A stretch of 64,000 bases of DNA from Sphingomonas sp. UV9 (GTDB lineage: Bacteria > Pseudomonadota > Alphaproteobacteria > Sphingomonadales > Sphingomonadaceae): contig NZ_SCIN01000001.1 of assembly GCF_004101245.1 (NCBI RefSeq), positions 262,784 through 326,783 on the forward strand. Direction: 5' to 3'. The position numbers and the translations under genes are program-made. Positions 44,858 to 53,795 of this stretch are shown here, piece after piece. Position 1 is the stretch's first letter. Every line of letters starts with the position of its first letter. The notes below the pieces were generated by a model. The model saw only the letters and a program-made list of their open reading frames with translations. It was not told the origin of the DNA and ran no database searches.

Positions 44858-44935
44858 CCGCTGTCCTTGCCGCAGCGCGGCAAACTTCGCCAGTGTTGTA
44901 AAAACGCGCGGGCCTGCGCGGCGTCGATCGCTACT

Positions 44936-45457
44936 TCAGCCACGGAATGCCAGAGGCTCGGACAGGAACGCAGCGAGCTGATCCCACGCCGGTTGTTTCG
45001 CCGCCAGTCCGATCGTGTGAAGCGGACTGCTCGACGGCAGGGCGACGATCGCCGGACCGCCCGTATCCGCTTTTCCGCCGAGCAGTTTCAGCCCCTGTTT
45101 CAGCGCCGTCCCGCCATTGAACGCGATCGCACGCAACCGGGGCAGTCGCGCGGCCAGTCCGGCGATGTCGTTGCCCGCGATATCGACGATCGCCGCGTCG
45201 CTGCTGCCCGCCCGCCGTGCGGACCCTACCACGTCCCACAATGCGACCCCGCTCGCCCGCAACGTCGCGAGCCGGTCATCATAGGCGAGCACGACGAGGT
45301 CATGGCCGACGACCGGCGACATCAGCTGCCAGAACTGGTTCTGCGGATGCGCGTAATAGCGTTGCGCAGCCAGCGAGCGGTCGCCCGGAAGGCTTCCCAG
45401 CACCAGCACGCGGGCATCGTCGTCGGCGACCGGTGGAAACGAGTGCTTGAGCGGCAT
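44936..45457 (-). CDS. DNA-deoxyinosine/uracil glycosylase (UDG family 6-like)
   Basis: A 173-aa uracil-DNA-glycosylase-fold protein. Motif 1 is LVLGSLPGDRSLAAQRYYAHPQNQFW, as in the family 6 hypoxanthine-DNA glycosylases, with the Asn of HPQNQFW. The late motif LPSSSPLHT ends in the loop that enters the DNA. It would remove hypoxanthine or uracil from damaged DNA. The ATG at 45457 follows GAGGACT; a longer upstream reading frame has no family sequence. It is divergent from the KaiC-like gene. Confidence 0.85.
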   Translation of the reverse strand: MPLKHSFPPVADDDARVLVLGSLPGDRSLAAQRYYAHPQNQFWQLMSPVVGHDLVVLAYDDRLATLRASGVALWDVVGSARRAGSSDAAIVDIAGNDIAGLAARLPRLRAIAFNGGTALKQGLKLLGGKADTGGPAIVALPSSSPLHTIGLAAKQPAWDQLAAFLSEPLAFRG

Positions 45458-45632
45458 GGAGTCCTCGATCGTGGCGATGGTGCGCTGTGTCATGGCCGAC
45501 CGCGCCGCCGCAAGATTGGCCGCAGAGCGTTCATGGTACAAGGCTAGGCGACTGGTAGCTAATCCCCTAAGGTGCAGAGAACAGGTCGTATCCTCGAGAG
45601 GGTGCGCCCGCTCGACGGGAAGGACGGCCGCG

Positions 45633-47144
45633 TTGGCAAAAGACGGACAATTGCCGGCGCTCGCCCGGACTGGAATCGCGGGTCTGGACAATATCCTCAA
45701 CGGCGGACTGACGCCGGACCGGATGTATCTGATCGAAGGCACGCCGGGAACCGGCAAGACCACGCTCGGTCTCGGCTTCCTGCTGGCCGGTGCGTCGGTC
45801 GGCGAGGCAGGGCTGTACATCACGCTGGCGGAGACAGAGGTCGAGCTGCGCGCGGTGGCCGAAACCCATGGCTGGTCGCTGGATCCGCTCACCCTGTTCG
45901 AGATGGTCCCCGCCGATGGCTTTGGCGAGGATCACGAACAGACGCTGCTCCACCCGAGCGAGGTCGAGCTCGGCGAAACGATCCGCGCCGTGATAGCGAA
46001 GGTCGACGAACTCCGTCCGAAGCGCGTCGTCATCGACAGCCTGTCCGAACTCCGCCTGCTCGCGCAGAGCCCGATCCGCTATCGCCGCCAGATCCTCGCG
46101 CTCAAGCATTTCTTCTCGACGCGCGCCTGCACGGTGCTGTTCCTCGACGACAAGAGCGGCTCGGGCAGCGATCTCCAGTTGCACAGTATCGCCCACGGTG
46201 TCGTGTCGCTCGAACAGACCCTGTCGGGGTTCGGTGCGCAGCGGCGGCGGATGCACGTCGTCAAGATGCGCGGCGTCCGGTATCGCGGCGGCTATCATGA
46301 TTTCGAGATCGAACGCGGCGGGCTGCGGATCTATCCGCGCCTGATCGCGTCCGAACACGTCATGAAATATTCGGACGATGCCGTGTCGACGGGATCCGTC
46401 GAACTCGACACGTTGCTCGGCGGCGGGCTGATCCCCGGCACCGCGACGTTGCTGACCGGGCCGGCCGGCGTCGGCAAGACGACGGCGTCGGTCCAGTCGA
46501 TGATCGCGGCACTGAAGCGTGGCGAGCGGGCGGCGTATTTCCTGTTCGACGAACGTCTCCCCACGTTGCTGAAGCGAAGCGCGTCGCTCGGCATGGATCT
46601 CATGCCGTACGTCGACAGCGGCCAGCTCGAACTGCGCGCGATCGATCCCGCCGAGATGTCGCCGGGTGAGTTTTCGGGCGCGGTGCGCGCGGCGGTCGAG
46701 GAGCACGGCGCCAAGGTCGTCGTCATCGACAGCCTCAATGCGTATCTCCAGGCGATGCCGAACGAGCAGTTCCTGATCCTGCAGATGCACGAGATGCTGA
46801 CCTATCTCGGTCAGAAGGGGATCGTGAGCCTGCTGATTCTCGGTCTGCACGGCATCACCGGCGACGTCCGGTCCGATGTCGACCTGAGCTATCTGTCCGA
46901 TACCATCGTCCAGCTCCGCTATTTCGAGGCGCACGGCGAGGTGCGACAGGCGATTTCGGTGATCAAGACGCGCACGGCACGGCACGAACGGACGATCCGG
47001 GAGTTTCAGATCGGTAGCAACGGGTTGCTGGTCGGCGAACCCCTTCGCGAATTCCAGGGTGTGTTGACCGGTGTCCCGACATTCTCCGGCGAAGGTAAGA
47101 CGTTGATGACCAGACGGATGGGGATGCGGGACGCGCAGGACTGA
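45633..47144 (+). CDS. KaiC-like double-domain ATPase
   Basis: A 503-aa protein with two RecA-like KaiC domains: CI with P-loop EGTPGTGKTTLG (about residue 32) and CII with TGPAGVGKTTAS (about 272). I choose a TTG start because AAGGA lies 8 bases before it and the KaiC domain begins soon after. In the CII loop that carries the Ser/Thr phosphosites of cyanobacterial KaiC, this protein has Ser419-Tyr420 (in DLSYLSDTI). No KaiA or KaiB gene is in the window. The gene is coupled by one base to a hybrid histidine kinase, so it probably works in signalling rather than as a full clock. Confidence 0.92.
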   Translation: MAKDGQLPALARTGIAGLDNILNGGLTPDRMYLIEGTPGTGKTTLGLGFLLAGASVGEAGLYITLAETEVELRAVAETHGWSLDPLTLFEMVPADGFGEDHEQTLLHPSEVELGETIRAVIAKVDELRPKRVVIDSLSELRLLAQSPIRYRRQILALKHFFSTRACTVLFLDDKSGSGSDLQLHSIAHGVVSLEQTLSGFGAQRRRMHVVKMRGVRYRGGYHDFEIERGGLRIYPRLIASEHVMKYSDDAVSTGSVELDTLLGGGLIPGTATLLTGPAGVGKTTASVQSMIAALKRGERAAYFLFDERLPTLLKRSASLGMDLMPYVDSGQLELRAIDPAEMSPGEFSGAVRAAVEEHGAKVVVIDSLNAYLQAMPNEQFLILQMHEMLTYLGQKGIVSLLILGLHGITGDVRSDVDLSYLSDTIVQLRYFEAHGEVRQAISVIKTRTARHERTIREFQIGSNGLLVGEPLREFQGVLTGVPTFSGEGKTLMTRRMGMRDAQD

Positions 47145-47145
47145 G

Positions 47146-49122
47146 ATGGAAGACCGGGTTCTGATCCTGGCGCCGCGCGGTCGCGACTCTGCGATTGCCG
47201 CCGACCTGCTCGACAGGAACGGCATCCCCGCGACAATTTGTCGTGATCAGGCCGACCTTCTTGCGGAGCTCGCCAACGGCGGCGCGGCGGTATTGCTGAC
47301 CGAAGAGGCGCTCACGGCCGAGGAGCCCGAACCCATGGCGGCGTGGGTCGCCGCGCAGCCGACCTGGGCCGACATTCCGTTCGTGGTCCTGGCAAATGGC
47401 AGCAAGACGCCGCGGACGGCCCGCGCGACGCAGCGCCTGAGCGATCTCGGCAACGTGGTGCTGCTCGAACGCCCGCTGCATGCCGAGGCGATGCTCGGGG
47501 CGATCCGGTCCGCGCTGACCGCGCGGCGGCGGCAATATGAACTGCGCGACGTCGCGGTCACGCTCGAGCGCACCGTTCTCGACCGGACCAGCGAACTGCG
47601 CTCCGCCCGCGAGAGCCTCGAGATCGCGCTGGAAGCCGCCGGCATGGGCAGCTGGGACATCGATCTGGCGACGGGTGAGTCTCGGCGCACGATGCGTCAC
47701 GATGCGATCTTTGGCTATCCCGAGGGCCGCGCGGAGTGGGGCCTGGATACGTTCCTCAGTCATGTCGATGCCCGCCAGCGCGCGATCGTGACGCGGGCGA
47801 TGGACGAGGCGATGAAGACCGGCGTCATCGATGTCGAGTTCCGGATCGATGCCGCCGACGGCCAGTCGCGCTGGGTCGTTTCGAAGGGTCGCGTCCGCTA
47901 CGACGATACCGGTGCGCCGTTTCGGATGACCGGCGTCATCTCCGACGTCACCGACCGCAAGGAAGCCGATGCGCAGCTCGCCCAGGCCCAGAAGATGGAC
48001 GCGATCGGCCAGCTCACCGGCGGCGTCGCGCATGATTTCAACAATCTGCTGACCCCGATCGTCGGCAGCCTCGATCTGCTCCGCCGACGCCACAAGGACG
48101 ACGAGCGCTCGCAGCGGATGATCGGTGGCGCATTGCAGGCGGCCGAACGCGCCGCGACGCTGACGCAGCGATTGCTCGCCTTCGCGCGGCGCCAGGCGTT
48201 GCAACCCCGCGCCGTCGATATCGGCGCGTTGATCGACGGGCTGGTCGATCTGATCCGGCGGTCGCTCGGTCCATCGATCGCGGTGACGATCGAGATACCG
48301 CGGCACCTCTCCTCAGCGCGCGTCGATCCCAACCAGCTCGAACTCGCGCTGCTCAATCTTGCGATCAATGCGCGCGATGCGATGCCGGGCGGCGGCAAGC
48401 TGACGCTGTCGGTCAGCGAAGCCGTGGTCGACGAGCGCAATCTCTTCGGACTGGCGCCCGATCGTTATGTGCGGATCGCTGCGATCGACACCGGCGTCGG
48501 CATGGACAAGGCCACGCTCGCGCGTGCGACGGAGCCGTTCTTCTCGACCAAGGGTATCGGCAAGGGGACGGGGCTAGGCCTGTCGATGGTCCACGGACTC
48601 GCCGCGCAATCGGGTGGTACGCTCCGGTTGACGAGCGAACCCGGTGCCGGCACGTCCGTCGAGCTCTGGTTGCCGGCGACCGAGGAGGCCCCGGTCGACA
48701 TGGTCGAGAATGCCGCCGACCCCGTCACCGCCAGCCGCGCGGCGAAGGTGCTGCTGGTCGACGACGAGGATCTGGTCCGCACCGCGACCGCCGACATGCT
48801 CCGCGATATCGGCTACACGGTCGTCGAGGTCGCCTCGGCGAGTCAGGCGCTGTCCGCGATTCGCGGGGGAGTCGATGCCGACGTCCTCGTCAGCGACTAC
48901 CTCATGCCGGGCATGACCGGCGGGCAGTTGATCAGCGAGTTGCGCGCCGCCGGAAACCGCATCCCGGCGCTGCTCGTCACCGGATATGCGGCGGCGGGCG
49001 AGGACGTCCCCGGCGACGTGATCCGCCTCTCGAAACCGTTCCGCCAGACCGACCTCGCCGCCCGCGTCGACGAACTCCTCCGCCAGTCGCCATCCGGCCG
49101 CCCGAAACTCCGCGTGGTCTGA
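47146..49122 (+). CDS. Hybrid histidine kinase paired with the KaiC-like protein
   Basis: A 658-aa signalling protein. Domains in order: N-terminal receiver-like domain (about 1-125), whose phospho-Asp position reads Glu/Thr (VLLTEEAL) and so is probably inactive; PAS domain (about 155-275); HisKA with the phospho-His in GGVAHDFNN (His296); ATPase (about 395-510, DTGVGM and GTGLGLSM); and a C-terminal receiver (about 533-650, Asp584 in VSDYLMPGMTG). There are no membrane segments. The ATG is one base after the KaiC stop. Confidence 0.93.
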   Translation: MEDRVLILAPRGRDSAIAADLLDRNGIPATICRDQADLLAELANGGAAVLLTEEALTAEEPEPMAAWVAAQPTWADIPFVVLANGSKTPRTARATQRLSDLGNVVLLERPLHAEAMLGAIRSALTARRRQYELRDVAVTLERTVLDRTSELRSARESLEIALEAAGMGSWDIDLATGESRRTMRHDAIFGYPEGRAEWGLDTFLSHVDARQRAIVTRAMDEAMKTGVIDVEFRIDAADGQSRWVVSKGRVRYDDTGAPFRMTGVISDVTDRKEADAQLAQAQKMDAIGQLTGGVAHDFNNLLTPIVGSLDLLRRRHKDDERSQRMIGGALQAAERAATLTQRLLAFARRQALQPRAVDIGALIDGLVDLIRRSLGPSIAVTIEIPRHLSSARVDPNQLELALLNLAINARDAMPGGGKLTLSVSEAVVDERNLFGLAPDRYVRIAAIDTGVGMDKATLARATEPFFSTKGIGKGTGLGLSMVHGLAAQSGGTLRLTSEPGAGTSVELWLPATEEAPVDMVENAADPVTASRAAKVLLVDDEDLVRTATADMLRDIGYTVVEVASASQALSAIRGGVDADVLVSDYLMPGMTGGQLISELRAAGNRIPALLVTGYAAAGEDVPGDVIRLSKPFRQTDLAARVDELLRQSPSGRPKLRVV

Positions 49123-49136
49123 TCGCGCCGTCGGCG

Positions 49137-51536
49137 TCAGAAGCCCTTCTTCAACGACACGAACACCTGGCGTGGTGCCCCTGCGAGCAGCGTCTGGTTG
49201 TCGCCGCTCGCGGTGAAGCCGTTCGAGCCGATCGTCGCGACGTATTTCTTGTCGGTCAGGTTGGTGACGCTGCCCTCGATCGCGACGCCGTGCAGCGGCC
49301 CGTCACCCTCGAAGCGATAGCCGATGCTCGCGTCGACCAACACGCGGCCAGGCACCGACTGGTCGTTGAGATAGGTGAAGTAGCGCTTGCTCATGTAATC
49401 TGCGCCGACCCGTCCGGTGAAGCCCGACTGCTCGAGCACGATCTCGCCCTTGATCATGTGCTTGGGCGTGTCGACGACGGTATCGCCCTTGCTGACCTGG
49501 AGCTTGCCCGCCGCGTCGGTGACCGTGTCCTGGTATTTCGCGTTGGTGTAGGAATAGCTCGCGAACAGCGACAACGGCCGGAACACGCGGTAATTGGCGG
49601 ATACCTCCGCTCCGTACGTCCGCACGCTACCCGCGTTGTTGAGCGTCGGCGCGGTGCCGAGGATGCCGACGCCGTTCGCGAACGCCAGCAGGCGGTTCGA
49701 GAAGTCGACATAATAGCCGACCGCCGAGGCCTGGAACGGTCCGCTATGCAGGCGCACGCCGCCCTCTGCGGTTTTCGAACGCTCCGGCTTCAGGCGCCCG
49801 AGCACGGCATCGAACCCCGCCTGGCTCGCCGCGAACGGCCCCGATGTCGCCGACGACACGAACGCCCGCATGTTCTCGGTATAGTCGGCGAAAACTTCCG
49901 CCGCCGGGGTCAGCTTGAACAGGATGCCGGCCTGCGGCTGGAACCAGTCCTTCGCCGAGATCCGCCCGACAGCGAGCGGCGAGGTCGTGCTGGGCAGCAT
50001 CGTCGCGCGGTTGACGACATACGCGCCCTTCCACCCGGCATTGAGAACCAGCCGATCGTCGACCAGCTTCAGCGTATCCTCGACGTGATACTGGATCGTG
50101 TCGGTGCCGTATTTTCCGTCCCACTGCGTCGCATAGGGGTTCTTCTGGAACTCCAGCACGTCGCGGTTCGGCGTCGTGCTGTCGGTCATCCCGTAGAAGC
50201 GCCGTGCCTGCGTGAAGGTGTTGGTCTCCAGCCAGCCACCGACCTCGACGGTGTTCGCGCCCGTCTCATACGCGACGTTGCTCAGCGCACCACCGCGCTT
50301 GATGCTGTATTCCGTCGTGCGGAAGCTCAGCGGGCTGGTCGCGGTGATCGCGCTGCCGTCCTGGTTTAGCGCGCCGGCCGGGGTCAGCGAATAGGGCGTG
50401 ATCCACGATCCCTGACCCTTGTTGTCGTGATAATAGCCGGTCGTGACCATCGTCAGTTCGGGCGTCAGGTTCGCGTTCAGCGTGACCCCGCCGAGATAAT
50501 CGCGCCGCACACCGCCGGCGTCGAAATAGGCGTCGTCGACCGTGCCGAAGCCCGCCGGAAACGTCGTCCCGACACCCGCCCAGGGCTGCGCGACGCCACC
50601 CGCCGCGGCCGCCTGGTTCTGGTAGGTCTTCGCGATCTGGAGCGCGAGCGGGTAGTTGCCGGCGATGTTGTCGTTACGCAGGCCACGGCGACGGATGATG
50701 TCGTAGCTCAGATCCTGGTAATCCTGCTCGCGCCGATCGGAGAAGTTCAGGAACGCCGACAGGCTGCCGAGGCTGCCCAGATCCTTGACGATTTTGCCGT
50801 TCGCCTGATGCTGGCGCTGGACTCCGTCGCCCTTCCATTTGTCGGTGGTGAGATAGCCATAGCTCAGATACCCCTTCAGCCCGCCGCCGAGATCGCCGCT
50901 GTCGATCCGCGCATAGCCGCGATAGGTGTTGTCCGAACCATAGGTGCCGCCGCCGGTGACGTTCAGCATGTCTCGGGGCTTGTCGCTGAAGAACTGGATC
51001 GTACCGCCCAAATTGCTGGTCGAGGCGGTGCCGAGCGCGCCTGCGCCCTGCGCGACTTCGGTGCGGGCGACGTTCTCGGAGATGATCGCGCGGCTGATGT
51101 GCAGGCCGTTGACGTTGCCGTAGCTCATATCGCCAAGCGGCACGCCGTCGAGCGTGAAGCCGAGCTGGTTCTGGTTGAACCCGCGCAAGGAAATACGCAC
51201 AGCCCATTCATACGCGCCGAACGGATCGGACGCCTGGAAATTGACGCCTGGCAGCTTCTGGATCGCCTTTAACGGGCTTGAGCCTGGCGTGAGGCGGGCG
51301 AGGTCCACCGCGCTGACGCTCTGCACCTGACGGCTCTGGCCGAAACCGAGCACGACGATGTCCGCGGGAGTCGAAGCGCCGGGGCTGGCGTCGGTCTCGG
51401 TCGTGCTTCCCGTCTCGGTCTGCCCAGCGACGGTTGGCGCTGCAACAGGAATTTCCGGCGCGGCCTGCGCGAATGCGGCGGGCGTGACGAACGCGGCGAG
51501 TGCAACGCCGGCGAGAAGCGACGAGATGGTATGCAT
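49137..51536 (-). CDS. TonB-dependent outer-membrane receptor
   Basis: A 799-aa receptor: signal peptide about 1-24 (FAQ-AAP), a long acidic linker, TonB-box-like ADIVVLGFGQ near residue 58, plug domain about 70-195 (LKAIQKLPGVNFQ, ISLRGFNQNQ, NVNGLHISRAIISENVARTEVAQGAGALGT) and a barrel that ends FVSLKKGF. The substrate is unknown. It is alone on its strand, with calB 194 bp upstream across a repeat. It differs clearly in sequence from the receptor at 39985. Confidence 0.93.
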   Translation of the reverse strand: MHTISSLLAGVALAAFVTPAAFAQAAPEIPVAAPTVAGQTETGSTTETDASPGASTPADIVVLGFGQSRQVQSVSAVDLARLTPGSSPLKAIQKLPGVNFQASDPFGAYEWAVRISLRGFNQNQLGFTLDGVPLGDMSYGNVNGLHISRAIISENVARTEVAQGAGALGTASTSNLGGTIQFFSDKPRDMLNVTGGGTYGSDNTYRGYARIDSGDLGGGLKGYLSYGYLTTDKWKGDGVQRQHQANGKIVKDLGSLGSLSAFLNFSDRREQDYQDLSYDIIRRRGLRNDNIAGNYPLALQIAKTYQNQAAAAGGVAQPWAGVGTTFPAGFGTVDDAYFDAGGVRRDYLGGVTLNANLTPELTMVTTGYYHDNKGQGSWITPYSLTPAGALNQDGSAITATSPLSFRTTEYSIKRGGALSNVAYETGANTVEVGGWLETNTFTQARRFYGMTDSTTPNRDVLEFQKNPYATQWDGKYGTDTIQYHVEDTLKLVDDRLVLNAGWKGAYVVNRATMLPSTTSPLAVGRISAKDWFQPQAGILFKLTPAAEVFADYTENMRAFVSSATSGPFAASQAGFDAVLGRLKPERSKTAEGGVRLHSGPFQASAVGYYVDFSNRLLAFANGVGILGTAPTLNNAGSVRTYGAEVSANYRVFRPLSLFASYSYTNAKYQDTVTDAAGKLQVSKGDTVVDTPKHMIKGEIVLEQSGFTGRVGADYMSKRYFTYLNDQSVPGRVLVDASIGYRFEGDGPLHGVAIEGSVTNLTDKKYVATIGSNGFTASGDNQTLLAGAPRQVFVSLKKGF

Positions 51537-51655
51537 GGGGATCCCCTGATACGCGGTGGCGTTCAGCGGCCCATTGCCGATCCGCGTGACGCGTCGGCGA
51601 CAGATCCAAGACGATTGCGAGACGATCGACGAAATTGTTACGGTAGCGACCCAAT

Positions 51656-51720
51656 CTCCCTCTCCCCTTGGGAAGAGAGAAGGGCCCCGCGGCTACTCAG
51701 CCTTGGGAAGGGTGAGGGCG
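51656..51720. repeat. Intergenic inverted repeat, family D
   Basis: A CTCCCTCTCCCCTTGGGA segment at 51656-51673 is matched by an inverted, imperfect CCTTGGGAAGGGTGAGGG segment at about 51701-51718. It lies between the calB stop and the TonB receptor start, just after calB, so it may end the calB transcript. Confidence 0.5.
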
Positions 51721-51730
51721 CGCGTGAGGA

Positions 51731-53149
51731 TCACCCCCGCACCATCCGCGCAATGGTCTTGGCCGCCGCCGCCCCATAAGGCGGCTTCAACCCGGCGAGC
51801 TTGGCGACATCGAGCTTAGACTGCTTGAACACGGCGCGTGCGTGGCTGAACGTCCGGAATCCGTCGATGCCGTGATACGCGCCCATTCCCGACGGGCCGC
51901 TGCCGCCGAAGGGAAGGTCCTCCATCGAGACGTGGAACACCACATCGTCGAGCGTCACGCCGCCCGAGATCGTCCGGTCGAGCACGCGGCGGCGTTCGGC
52001 GTCGTCGCTGCCGAAATAATACAGCCCGAGCGGCCGGTCGCGGCGGTTCACCTGCGCGATCGCGTCGTCGATCCCGTCATAGCGGCGGATCGGCAGGACG
52101 GGTCCGAAGATCTCCTCCTGCATGACGATCATGTCGTCGGTCGCGTCGCGGACGATGTGGAGCGGCATCTTTCGCGAATTGGCGCTGGCGAAGTCCTCGT
52201 TGGCGGGGTTCACGACCTCGACCGTCGCGCCCTTCGCGCGCGCGTCGGCGATCCAGTCGGTGAGGCGCTGGTGATGGCGATCGTTGATCACCGAGGTGTA
52301 GTCGGCGTTGGCGAGCAATGTCGGGTACATCGCGCTCGCCGCCGCCTTGATGCCGTCGACAACCTTGGCCTCGTCCGCTGAGGGCACCAGCATGTAATCG
52401 GGCGCGAGGCAGATCTGCCCCGCGTTCATCATCTTGCCTAGCGCCACGCGTTCGGTCGCGCGCGTGATATCCGCCGATGCGCCGAGGATCACGGGTGACT
52501 TGCCCCCGAGCTCGAGCGTGACCGGCGTCAGATTGTCGGCCGCGGCGTGGAGAATATGCCGGCCGATCGCGGTCGCGCCGGTGAAGAACAGATGGTCGAA
52601 CGGCAGCGCGGAGAACGCCTTGCCGACCTCCGCATCGCCCGACACGATCGAGAGTTCGTCCTGCGCGAAATAGCGGGCGGCGAGTTCCTCGAACAGCGCG
52701 GCGGTAGCGGGGGTGTATTCGCTCGTCTTCGCCATCGCGCGATTGCCCGCGGCGAACACGCCCGCGAGCGGCGCGATCAGCAGGTTCACGGGGAAATTCC
52801 ACGGTGCGATGATGCCGATCACGCCCTTGGGCTGATATTCGATCCACGCCTTCGCGCCCAGTAGCCCCAGGGGAAACTGGACCGCGCGGCGGTCGCGCTT
52901 CATCCAGCGATCAAGATGCTTGGCGGCATGCGCGATCGGCGCGAGCGATGCGCCGATATCGGTCATCATCGTCTGCTCGCGGCTCCGGTGCCCGAAATCC
53001 TCCGACACCGCATCGCAGAACCGCGCCGCGTTATCCTTCACCATCGCCGCGGTGCGCATGAGGCGGTCGAGGCGCACCGCTTTGGTGACCGGCATCTCGG
53101 CCATGAACGCGTCGCGCTGGGCGGCGAGAATGGTGTGCATGTCGGTCAT
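51731..53149 (-). CDS. calB: Coniferyl-aldehyde dehydrogenase-type ALDH
   Basis: A 472-aa NAD(P)-dependent aldehyde dehydrogenase. Motifs: APWNFPVNL near residue 115, catalytic base Glu213 in LELGGKSP, nucleophile Cys247 in NAGQICLAPDY, and EEIFGPVLP. Within the ALDH family, MNAGQICLAPDY and the short C-terminal region match CalB, which oxidises coniferyl aldehyde to ferulate; related enzymes take aliphatic aldehydes. The ATG at 53149 has AAGGA 6 bases upstream. It is next to the large catabolic cluster and could oxidise an aldehyde made by the GMC enzyme there; that link is inferred. Confidence 0.88.
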   Translation of the reverse strand: MTDMHTILAAQRDAFMAEMPVTKAVRLDRLMRTAAMVKDNAARFCDAVSEDFGHRSREQTMMTDIGASLAPIAHAAKHLDRWMKRDRRAVQFPLGLLGAKAWIEYQPKGVIGIIAPWNFPVNLLIAPLAGVFAAGNRAMAKTSEYTPATAALFEELAARYFAQDELSIVSGDAEVGKAFSALPFDHLFFTGATAIGRHILHAAADNLTPVTLELGGKSPVILGASADITRATERVALGKMMNAGQICLAPDYMLVPSADEAKVVDGIKAAASAMYPTLLANADYTSVINDRHHQRLTDWIADARAKGATVEVVNPANEDFASANSRKMPLHIVRDATDDMIVMQEEIFGPVLPIRRYDGIDDAIAQVNRRDRPLGLYYFGSDDAERRRVLDRTISGGVTLDDVVFHVSMEDLPFGGSGPSGMGAYHGIDGFRTFSHARAVFKQSKLDVAKLAGLKPPYGAAAAKTIARMVRG

Positions 53150-53270
53150 TGGGGTGTCCTTAGCGGAGGGATTTTCGGAGGGCAGAAAACGCAGGAAACT
53201 TTTCGACACGATGGCAGGGGCGGAACGTGAATCGCGATGATCGGGTGGAAAGCGGGCTCAAGTTTGCGTT

Positions 53271-53588
53271 TTACAGACACCCCCTCTGATCCACCTGCAA
53301 GCTATGTGCGCGACGAACGAGGGTTATGCTTGCTCCAACTGAGCAAGTACGGAGAAGCTCCGGCGTGGATCGCATCTCCTGCTCATTGCCGTCTCGCAAC
53401 CGCACGATTACCGTAGGATGGTTTCCGATCTCGTCTGCATAGCTACCAAACCGAAGAACACTTGCGGCCTCGAATGAAGCAGGTCCTGAATACCGAGAAA
53501 CCGCCACGATGATCGCCGCCGAAACTATCAAGGCAAGCGTCGCGGCGACTTTCCACTCGCCAATCGTCGAGCGCCAAAGACTGTCCAT
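53271..53588 (-). CDS. Small membrane-anchored hypothetical protein, 105 aa
   Basis: An open frame with one hydrophobic segment (about 13-30, VAATLALIVSAAIIVAVS) and a soluble C-terminal part. The stretch ASVLRFGSYADEIGNHPTVIVRLRDG looks like a small beta domain. I recognise no family. Base composition is lower in G+C than the neighbours, which argues for recent acquisition or weak coding. No clear ribosome site was found. It is probably a real but unusual gene; I am not sure. Confidence 0.5.
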   Translation of the reverse strand: MDSLWRSTIGEWKVAATLALIVSAAIIVAVSRYSGPASFEAASVLRFGSYADEIGNHPTVIVRLRDGNEQEMRSTPELLRTCSVGASITLVRRAHSLQVDQRGCL

Positions 53589-53683
53589 GCAGCACTTATA
53601 CCAGCCTAAGCAGTGTCTGGAAGTGGGCGTTCTTATGGTGGACTATCGACATACAATTCGTACCAATGGATGTGGCACTCCCT

Positions 53684-53780
53684 CCGTCATGCCGGACTCG
53701 TTCCGGCATCCACCGTGCCGCAAAATCGAGGGGATTTGGTTTGCGGAACCGTGGACCCCGGAACCAGTCCGGGGTGACGG
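53684..53780. repeat. Family B palindrome (about 97 bp)
   Basis: It opens CCGTCATGCCGGACTCG and closes AGTCCGGGGTGACGG. The flanking words GGCATCCACCGT and ACCGTGGACCCCGGAACCAG are nearly identical to those of the copy at 31453-31549; inner arms are GTGCCGCAAA and TTTGCGGAAC. It lies between the 105-aa gene and the stop of the acyl-CoA dehydrogenase operon. Confidence 0.8.
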
Positions 53781-53795
53781 AGCGATTTCGGACAC

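Noticed and set aside
45447..45632. A longer N-terminus for the KaiC-like protein
   Set aside because: The extra 62 codons contain no KaiC-like sequence and have no ribosome site; the TTG with AAGGA upstream fits better.
45458..45892. A longer N-terminus for the glycosylase
   Set aside because: The upstream part is a shadow of the KaiC gene on the other strand; the family sequence and a ribosome site begin at 45457.
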